From: Litoditis marina
Taxonomy: Eukaryota; Nematoda; Chromadorea; Rhabditida; Rhabditidae
Direction of reading: 5' to 3'
DNA: 64,000 nucleotides
Assembly (NCBI GenBank): GCA_964036275.1
Contig: OZ038439.1
Coordinates: 6,340,169-6,404,168 of the forward strand
Shown: piece by piece, positions 40,101 to 48,988 of the stretch
Layout of the letters: each line of letters opens with the position of its first letter
How positions within the stretch are numbered: the stretch's first letter is position 1
Translations under genes and position numbers: made by a program
The notes under the pieces: generated by a model
What the model was told of the DNA's origin: nothing
The model's database searches: none
What the model saw: the letters and a program-made list of their open reading frames with translations, nothing else

Positions 40101-42878
40101 TTTGTATAAAACGATATTAGAAGCTATTGCAAGTGGTTTGATCGCCAATTGACAAGTTTTGAGTTGCGACGTCAAATACCGTAGTTTTTGCGACGTCATG
40201 ACGTCGCAAAATTGAACATGGGCCAAAATGTTCAAATTTGCATAAATGAGATTTGGAATGATTAATCATTTGTACAAAACGATATTAGAAGCTATTGCAA
40301 GTGGTTTGATCGCCAATTGACAAGTTTTGAGTTGCGACGTCAAATACCGTAGTTTTTGCGACGTCATGACGTCGCAAATTGAACATGTGCCAAAATGTTC
40401 AAATTTGCATGAATGAGATTTTGAATGATCAATTATTTGTATAAAACGATGTTAGAAGCTATTGCAAGTGGTTTGATCGCCCATTGACAAGTTTTGAGTT
40501 GCGACGTCAAATACCGTAGTTTTTGCGACGTCATGACGTCGCAAAATTGAACATGTGCCAAAATGTTCAAATTTGCATGAATGAGATTTGGAATGATTAA
40601 TTATTTGTATAAAACGATATTAGAAGCTATTGCAAGTGGTTTGATCTCCCATTGACAAGTTTTGAGTTGCGACGTCAAATACCGTAGTTTTTGCGACGTC
40701 ATGACGTCGCAAAATTGAACATGTGCCAAAATGTTCAAATTTGCATGAATGAGATTTGGAATGATTAATTATTTGTATAAAACGATATTAGAAGCTATTG
40801 CAAGTGGTTTGATCGCCAATTGACAAGTTTTGAGTTACGACGTCAAATACCGTAGTTTTTGCGACGTCATGACGTCGCAAAATTGAACATGGGCCAAAAT
40901 GTTCAAATTTGCACAAATGAGATTTGGAATGATTAATTATTTGTATAAAACGATATTAGAAGCTATTGCAAGTGGTTTGATCGCCAATTGACAAGTTTTG
41001 AGTCGCGACGTCAAATACCGTAGTTTTTGGACGTCATGACGTCGCAAATTGAACATGTGCCAAAATGTTCAAATTTGCATGAATGAGATTTGGAATGATT
41101 AATTATTTGTATAAAACGATATTAGAAGCTATTGCAAGTGGTTTGATCGCCAATTGACAAGTTTTGAGTTGCGACGTCAAATACCGTAGTTTTTGCAACG
41201 TCATGACGTCGCAAAATTGAACATGGGCCAAAATGTTCAAATTTGCATAAATGAGATTTGGAATGATTAATCATTTGTACAAAACGATATTAGAAGCTAT
41301 TGCAAGTGGTTTGATCGCCAATTGACAAGTTTTGAGTTGCGACGTCAAATACCGTAGTTTTTGCGACGTCATGACGTCGCAAATTGAACATGTGCCAAAA
41401 TGTTCAAATTTGCATGAATGAGATTTGGAATGATCAATTATTTGTATAAAACGATATTAGAAGCTATTGCAAGTGGTTTGATCGCCCATTGACAAGTTTT
41501 GAGTTGCGACGTCAAATACCGTAGTTTTTGCGACGTCATGACGTCGCAAAATTGAACATGTGCCAAAATGTTCAAATTTGCATGAATGAGATTTGGAATG
41601 ATCAATTATTTGTATAAAACGATATTAGAAGCTATTGCAAGTGGTTTGATCTCCCATTGACAAGTTTTGAGTTGCGACGTCAAATACCGTAGTTTTTGCG
41701 ACGTCATGACGTCGCAAAATTGAACATGTGCCAAAATGTTCAAATTTGCATGAATGAGATTTGGAATGATTAATTATTTGTATAAAACGATATTAGAAGC
41801 TATTGCAAGTGGTTTGATCGCCAATTGACAAGTTTTGAGTTGCGACGTCAAATACCGTAGTTTTTGCGACGTCATGACGTCGCAAATTGAACATGTGCCA
41901 AAATGTTCAAATTTGCATGAATGAGATTTTGAATGATCAATTATTTGTATAAAACGATGTTAGAAGCTATTGCAAGTGGTTTGATCGCCCATTGACAAGT
42001 TTTGAGTTGCGACGTCAAATACCGTAGTTTTTGCGACGTCATGACGTCGCAAAATTGAACATGTGCCAAAATGTTCAAATTTGCATGAATGAGATTTGGA
42101 ATGATTAATTATTTGTATAAAACGATATTAGAAGCTATTGCAAGAGGTTTGATCTCCCATTGACAAGTTTTGAGTTGCGACGTCAAATACCGTAGTTTTT
42201 GCGACGTCATGACGTCGCAAAATTGAACATGTGCCAAAATGTTCAAATTTGCATGAATGAGATTTGGAATGATTAATTATTTGTATAAAACGATATTAGA
42301 AGCTATTGCAAGTGGTTTGATCGCCAATTGACAAGTTTTGAGTTGCGACGTCAAATACCGTAGTTTTTGCGACGTCATGACGTCGCAAAATTGAACATGG
42401 GCCAAAATGTTCAAATTTGCACAAATGAGATTTGGAATGATTAATTATTTGTATAAAACGATATTAGAAGCTATTGCAAGTGGTTTGATCTCCCATTGAC
42501 AAGTTTTGAGTTGCGACGTCAAATACCGTAGTTTTTGCGACGTCATGACGTCGCAAAATTGAACATGTGCCAAAATGTTCAAATTTGCATGAATGAGATT
42601 TGGAATGATTAATTATTTGTATAAAACGATATTAGAAGCTATTGCAAGTGGTTTGATCGCCAATTGACAAGTTTTGAGTTGCGACGTCAAATACCGTAGT
42701 TTTTGCGACGTCATGACGTCGCAAAATTGAACATGGGCCAAAATGTTCGAATTTGCATAAATGAGATTTGGAATGATTAATCATTTGTACAAAACGATAT
42801 TATAAGCTATTGCAAGTGGTTTGATCGCCAATTGACAAGTTTTGAGTTGCGACGTCAAATACCGTAGTTTTGCGACGT

Positions 42879-43038
42879 CTCAGACAATTCCCAGCCAATT
42901 GGCCAGCCACTTTTTTATTGGCTGAGCGAGAGTGTGTGCAGGTCAAAGAGACCCAGATGTCTGCGGCCTCATTGACCTGCACACTCTCTCGCTTTTGTAG
43001 CTGGCCAATCGAAGAAAATTGGCGCCAATCGTTCTGAG
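42879..43038 (-). mobile_element. 160-bp foldback MITE inserted in the satellite palindrome (copy 1)
   Basis: It begins CTCAGACAATTCCC and ends CGATCGTTCTGAG-like sequence (CAATCGTTCTGAG), with outer ends CTCAGA/TCTGAG and GT on both sides as a 2-bp target duplication. The interior is a long imperfect inverted repeat, GAGAGTGTGTGCAGGTCA against TGACCTGCACACTCTCTC. It lies in the first half of the palindrome, after GCGACGT. Relative to copies 2 and 3 it is in reverse orientation. Confidence 0.85.
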
Positions 43039-44382
43039 GTCATGACGTCGCAAAATTGAACATGGGCCAAAATGTTCAAATTTGCATAAATGAGATTTGG
43101 AATGATTAATCATTTGTATGAAACGATAGTAGAAGCTATTGCAAGTGGTTTGATCGCCAATTGACAAGTTTTGAGTTGCGACGTCAAATACCGTAGTTTT
43201 TGCGACGTCATGACGTCGCAAAATTGAACATGGGCCAAAATGTTCAAATTTGCATAAATGAGATTTGGAATGATTAATCATTTGTACAAAACGATATTAG
43301 AAGCTATTGCAAGTGGTTTGATCGCCAATTGACAAGTTTTGAGTTGCGACGTCAAATACCGTATTTTTGCGACGTCATGACGTCGCAAAATTGAACATGG
43401 GCCAAAATGTTCAAATTTGCACAAATGAGATTTGGAATGATTAATCATTTGTACAAAACGATATTAGAAGCTATTGCAAGTGGTTTGATCGCCAATTGAC
43501 AAGTTTTGAGTTGCGACGTCAAATACCGTAGTTTTTGCGACGTCATGACGTCGCAAAATTGAACATGGGCCAAAATGTTCAAATTTGCACAAATGAGATT
43601 TGGAATGATTAATTATTTGTATGAAACGATAGTAGAAGCTATGGCAAGTGGTTTGATCGCCAATTGACAAGTTTTGAGTTGCGACGTCAAATACCGTAGT
43701 TTTGCGACGTCATGACGTCGCAAAATTGAACATGGGCCAAAATGTTCAAATTTGCACAAATGAGATTTGGAATGATTAATCATTTGTACAAAACGATATT
43801 AGAAGCTATTGCAAGTGGTTTGATCGCCAATTGACAAGTTTTGAGTTGCGACGTCAAATACCGTAGTGTTTGCGACGTCATGACGTCGCAAAATTGAACA
43901 TGGGCCAAAATGTTCAAATTTGCACAAATGAGATTTGGAATGATTAATTATTTGTATGAAACGATAGTAGAAGCTATTGCAAGTGGTTTGATCGCCAATT
44001 GACAAGTTTTGAGTTGCGACGTCAAATACCGTAGTTTTTGCGACGTCATGACGTCGCAAAATTGAACATGGGCCAAAATGTTCAAATTTGCACAAATGAG
44101 ATTTGGAATGATTAATTATTTGTATGAAACGATATTAGAAGCTATTGCAAGTGGTTTGATCGCCAATTGACAAGTTTTGAGTTGCGACGTCAAATACCGT
44201 AGTTTTTGCGACGTCATGACGTCGCAAAATTGAACATGGGCCAAAATGTTCAAATTTGCATAAATGAGATTTGGAATGATTAATTATTTGTATAAAACGA
44301 TATTAGAAGCTATTGCAAGTGGTTTGATCGCCAATTGACAAGTTTTGAGTTGCGACGTCAAATACCGTAGTTTTTGCGACGT

Positions 44383-44552
44383 CTCAGAACGATTAGCGCC
44401 AATTTTCTGCAATTGGCCAGCTACAAAAACGAGAGAGCATGTAGGTCAATGACGCGCAGAGAGGCTAAGACAGTCTGCGTCTCTCTGACCTGCACACTCT
44501 CTCGTTCAGCCAATAAAGAGGTGGCTGGCCATTTGGCTGGGAATTGTCCGAG
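44383..44552 (+). mobile_element. 170-bp foldback MITE inserted in the satellite palindrome (copy 2)
   Basis: It begins CTCAGAACGATTAGCGCC and ends GGGAATTGTCCGAG, flanked by GT on both sides. It is the reverse complement of the copy at 42879 at roughly 85 percent identity by eye. Inner arms GAGAGAGCATGTAGGTCA and TGACCTGCACACTCTCTC fold back. It contains CTGCGTCTCTCTGACC, a motif type frequent in Caenorhabditis repeats and promoters. It occupies the same base position of the monomer as copy 1. Confidence 0.85.
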
Positions 44553-45561
44553 GTCATGACGTCGCAAAATTGAACATGGGCCAAAATGTTCAAATTTGCA
44601 TAAATGAGATTTGGAATGATCAATCATTTGTATAAAACGATATTAGAAGCTATTGCAAGTGGTTTGATCGCCAATTGACAAGTTTTGAGTTGCGACGTTA
44701 AATACCGTAGTTTTTGCGACGTCATGACGTCGCAAAATTGAACATGGGCCAAAATGTTCAAATTTGCACAAATGAGATTTGGAATGATTAATTATTTGTA
44801 TGAAACGATAGTAGAAGCTATGGCAAGTGGTTTGATCGCCAATTGACAAGTTTTGAGTTGCGACGTCAAATACCGTAGTTTTGCGACGTCATGACGTCGC
44901 AAAATTGAACATGGGCCAAAATGTTCAAATTTGCACAAATGAGATTTGGAATGATTAATCATTTGTACAAAACGATATTAGAAGCTATTGCAAGTGGTTT
45001 GATCGCCAATTGACAAGTTTTGAGTTGCGACGTCTAATACCGTAGTGTTTGCGACGTCATGACGTCGCAAAATTGAACATGGGCCAAAATGTTCAAATTT
45101 GCACAAATGAGATTTGGAATGATTAATTATTTGTATGAAACGATAGTAGAAGCTATTGCAAGTGGTTTGATCGCCAATTGACAAGTTTTGAGTTGCGACG
45201 TCAAATACCGTAGTTTTTGCGACGTCATGACGTCGCAAAATTGAACATGGGCCAAAATGTTCAAATTTGCACAAATGAGATTTGGAATGATTAATTATTT
45301 GTATGAAACGATATTAGAAGCTATTGCAAGTGGTTTGATCGCCAATTGACAAGTTTTGAGTTGCGACGTCAAATACCGTAGTTTTTGCGACGTCATGACG
45401 TCGCAAAATTGAACATGGGCCAAAATGTTCAAATTTGCATAAATGAGATTTGGAATAATTAATTATTTGTATAAAACGATATTAGAAGCTATTGCAAGTG
45501 GTTTGATCGCCAATTGACAAGTTTTGAGTTGCGACGTCAAATACCGTAGTTTTTGCGACGT

Positions 45562-45731
45562 CTCAGAACGATTAGCGCCAATTTTCTGCAATTGGCCAGC
45601 TATAAAAACGAGAGAGCATGTAGGTCAATGACGCGCAGAGAGGCTAAGACAGTCTGCGTCTCTCTGACCTGCACACTCTCTCGTTCAGCCAATAAAGAGG
45701 TGGCTGGCCATTTGGCTGGGAATTGTCCGAG
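45562..45731 (+). mobile_element. 170-bp foldback MITE (copy 3, carried by the 1179-bp duplication)
   Basis: Essentially identical to 44383-44552 and at the same offset as the surrounding satellite, so it arose by segmental duplication rather than a new insertion. Confidence 0.85.
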
Positions 45732-46743
45732 GTCATGACGTCGCAAAATTGAACATGGGCCAAAATGTTCAAATTTGCATAAATGAGATTTGGAATGATC
45801 AATCATTTGTATAAAACGATATTAGAAGCTATTGCAAGTGGTTTGATCGCCCATTGACAAGTTTTGAGTTGCGACGTCAAATACCGTAGTTTTTGCGACG
45901 TCATGACGTCGCAAAATTGAACATGTGCCAAAATGTTCAAATTTGCATGAATGAGATTTGGAATGATTAATTATTTGTATAAAACGATATTAGAAGCTAT
46001 TGCAAGTGGTTTGCTCGCCAATTGACAAGTTTTGAGTTGCGACGTCAAATACCGTAGCTTTGCGACGTCATGACGTCGCAAAATTGAACATGGGCCAAAA
46101 TGTTCAAATTTGCATAAATGAGATTTGGAATGATTAATTATTTGTATGAAACGATATTAGAAGCTATTGCAAGTGGTTTGATCGCCAATTGACAAGTTTT
46201 GAGTTGCGACGTCAAATACCGTAGTTTTTGCGACGTCATGACGTCGCAAAATTGAACATGGGCCAAAATGTTCAAATTTGCATAAATGAGATTTGGAATG
46301 ATTAATTATTTGTATAAAACAATATTAGAAGCTATTGCAAGTGGTTTGATCGCCAATTGACAAGTTTTGAGTTGTGACGTCAAATACCGTAGTTTTTGCG
46401 ACGTCATGACGTCGCAAAATTGAACATGGGCCAAAATGTTCAAATTTGCATAAATGAGATTTGGAATGATTAATTATTTGTATAAAACAATATTAGAAGC
46501 TATTGCAAGTGGTTTGATCGCCAACTGACAAGTTTTGAGTTGTGACGTCAAATACCGTAGTTTTTGCGACGTCATGACGTCGCAAAATTGAACATGGGCC
46601 AAAATGTTCAAATTTGCATAAATGAAATTTGGAATGATCAATTATTTGTATAAAACAATATTAGAAGCTATTGCAAGTGGTTTGATCGCCAATTGACAAG
46701 TTTTGAGTTGTGACGTCAAATACCGTAGTTTTTGCGACGTCAT

Positions 46744-47357
46744 CTTAGCAAGAGCAAAACAGCTTGCTAGTTTTTATTTTAAAAATGGTTGGCCTAAAAT
46801 GTTGATTCTTAGACGCTTCTATAAAGTAATTGCTGATAAACCATTTATCACAAGTAAGTATGCAATTGACTTGCAATTGTTTACTAGATTATTAGATGCA
46901 GTGACGTGAACTTTTGATCCAGCGAACAGTTCGATCAATAATTGTCTGTCCATTTTCTGACCCTCCTCTTGCACTCAGCTGACTCACTGGTTATCATTCT
47001 GCTCTTGTGTAAGTGTAAATGGACTCTTTTTACATCTTCTAACTCAATTTCTTGAAATAATCTCACTAGGTTAACTATAACAGGTCATCTACTGATGAGG
47101 GCATCCTGTTTGACATATGGATCGGTAATTGCCCGAAATGTCAAGGTAACTAATGTTTGTAATAGACAATCTAGGAATTTGCACAGTGCAAATAAATTTA
47201 TCTCTCACTCTCTTCCCTCTTTCATTCCTCTCTCCTTTGGACTTTTTTCTTTTATAAATTACTAAAGTAGCCTGATATCACCTGTTAGTTGAGCTTGTTT
47301 ACACGAGCAACGTGGTTTTGTATAGTAGTTTCAACTTCCTAGTTTTCTTATAATTTA
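46744..47357 (+). repeat. Left pseudo-LTR of the Penelope-like element
   Basis: Matches 51673-52286. It carries the last 55 codons of the ORF, the stop at 46907-46909 and a 3' untranslated stretch with the hammerhead-like core. The coding part is only a fragment and makes a short open frame fused to satellite (46703-46909). Confidence 0.92.
47092..47171 (+). ncRNA. Hammerhead-ribozyme-like motif, left pLTR
   Basis: Same sequence as 52021-52100: CTGATGA at 47092-47098, four-base-pair stem II, GAAA at 47135-47138 and a predicted cleavage position after 47171. See the right copy for the structure and its weak points. Confidence 0.45.
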
Positions 47358-47640
47358 ATGTTTTGTCTAAGTATACGTGCTGATTGTGTAGTTCACACTC
47401 ACTCGCCGTTAAACTTAGAAACTCATCCGTTTACCTATTTATTTTCTTTTCCTTAGTTCTATTTGCCTAATCCCTTTCTATCGCCTTTTCAACATCATGA
47501 ACTAAATTATCTAATTTATTATATTCAGTAAGTATTAGGGCTACACCTTATCTAATTGAAACTTGAATGTCGTGGTTCTGTCTTACTATTGTATTGACTT
47601 AATAACTACCCAGTACTAAGTGGTTAATTTTCTTATATAG

Positions 47641-48355
47641 TTTCTCATGTAGTATCTGATGGGAGTAAATGTAGTTTGATCTCGATTAATGGGCCTAAGA
47701 GCCTATACGCGTCTCTTATGAGTCGCGGGAGTTCTTCTATGTTTACTCGTCTAATAGGACTAAGTTCCTATACATCTATGGTACTATTTTATCATTAAGT
47801 TTCTTACTATTTCACTTATACATTTTAATGTATTCGTTCAATTGTGTTACAGTTTGGGAGGACACTTCGGTGTCTCGACTAATGGGACTAAGATCGCATA
47901 CAAACTGTAACACATGTAATATTCATTAATTAAAATCAACCTAGTGTTTTATTTATCGGCTTTTGTAAGTTTTGGACAAATACACCTGCTATCGTCTCCA
48001 TTTTGTAGAGCTCACGTCAATTGTAAAATTACCAATCACACAATATTGAGTGATTCATTCTCTATCATAATTTCTCATGTAGTATCTGATGGGAGTAAAT
48101 GTAGTTTGATCTCGATTAATGGGCCTAAGAGCCTATACGCGTCTCTTATGAGTCGCGGGAGTTCTTCTATGTTTACTCGTCTAATAGGACTAAGTTCCTA
48201 TACATCTATGGTACTATTTTATCATTAAGTTTCTTACTATTTCACTTATACATTTTAATATATTCGTTCAATTGTGTTACAGTTTGGGAGGACACTTCGG
48301 TGTTACGACTAATGGGACTAAGATCACATACAAACTGTAACACATGTAACATTCG
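47641..48355 (+). repeat. Duplicated 285-bp leader block carrying six two-hairpin RNA modules
   Basis: 47641-47925 recurs at 48071-48355 (offset 430 bp) with few differences. Each block holds three modules of 46-48 nt: 47661-47708, 47727-47773 and 47856-47901, then 48091-48138, 48157-48203 and 48286-48331. The module consensus is GGGAG, 14-16 variable bases, CTCG, NYTAATRGGMCTAAG, WKCSYATAC. GAG/CTC can close one hairpin; the bases around a conserved CTAAG(A/T) loop form a second. The third module's first hairpin has a GACAC-TTCG-GTGTC stem. I do not recognise the module from any known RNA family; it is presumably part of the element's 5' untranslated RNA. Confidence 0.75.
47844..47913 (+). 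other. 13-bp stem enclosing the third leader RNA module
   Basis: GTGTTACAGTTTG (47844-47856) pairs perfectly with CAAACTGTAACAC (47901-47913) and encloses module 3. The same structure is at 48274-48286 and 48331-48343. Confidence 0.8.
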
Positions 48356-48857
48356 TTTAATAAACATGGTCTCATTGGTTCGGTTATTGGTTATAAATGA
48401 ATACTCCTACTACCTTAATATACGCCTATTTTGCATACCCCCTCCTCGTTTGCCCCAAGTTTCTTAAACAAATTGTATTACGTAAAATAACATATCAACA
48501 TATTTCTATTTGTGTAATTCTAATTCATACTTGGATCCCTTAACACATTATACGTTATTATATGTTTCTCAGCTTCTGGAGTGTATCTTAATACTATAAT
48601 TTCCTAGCTCCTCTTTAATTTCTCCCGTTTCTATAATCTATATTGTAGGACATATAAATGCAATATATGTTTTTATCAACCCTGCTTTTTATAGTTTAAG
48701 TGTCAAAGTTCTAAACTACTGTCCAGTGGATTTACTTAACATTAATTTTATATCCTTCATTTCCCTATCACATGTTTCCTTAGTAGTTACTTAGTAATGT
48801 TACTGATGGAATTCCACGTTGAACTTTTTATTACTGTGAGAGATCGTGCTATGTAGG

Positions 48858-48946
48858 CGGGCAACCCCGTTCCACGTGTAGTTGTCTACTAGTAGTGCTC
48901 TCTGATACTGATCGGTGCCCGTACCGGAGAAACAAAAACGTTTCTC
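48858..48946 (+). other. Structured segment just upstream of the retroelement ORF
   Basis: GGGCAACC near 48859 can pair with GGTGCCC near 48914 (one bulged A), enclosing a small GTAG/CTAC hairpin. A perfect 7-bp hairpin, GAGAAAC (48927-48933) with GTTTCTC (48940-48946), follows 43 bp before the start codon. Its function is unknown; it could affect translation or RNA recognition by the reverse transcriptase. Confidence 0.45.
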
Positions 48947-48988
48947 ATAACAACTCACACAATTGAGGATGTCTAGGCCAGCGTCCTC

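Larger units (their letters stand above)
43461..45819. repeat. 1179-bp higher-order repeat including a MITE, two tandem copies
   Basis: Satellite monomers plus the inserted foldback MITE are duplicated at an offset of 1179 bp: 43799-44095 matches 44978-45274 and 44374-44559 matches 45553-45738. Only scattered single-base differences are seen. This shows the transposon insertion preceded this round of amplification and was carried along with the satellite. Confidence 0.9.
28129..46743. repeat. 168-bp satellite array, segment 3
   Basis: About 108 monomers in the same orientation, interrupted only by three MITE copies. Monomers at about 36-40 kb are nearly identical to one another, suggesting recent amplification, while both flanks carry more variants. 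Recurrent variants include CATGTGCCAAAATG, GCACAAATGAG, ATCATTTGTACAAAACG and a one-base-shorter GTCGCAAATTGAAC. The segment ends at GACGTCAT, where the Penelope-like element begins. Confidence 0.97.

Noticed and set aside
480..45806. Many minus-strand open frames of 68-167 codons with the repeated word CKFEHFGPCSILRRHDVAK
   Set aside because: They are the satellite read in one frame. The 168-bp period is 56 codons, so a frame can stay open across neighbouring monomers, but stops end it after one to three units and variants do not avoid them.
1..46743. CRISPR-like appearance (short repeats at regular spacing)
   Set aside because: The whole 168-bp unit is repeated, including what would be spacers, and the rest of the window is eukaryotic.
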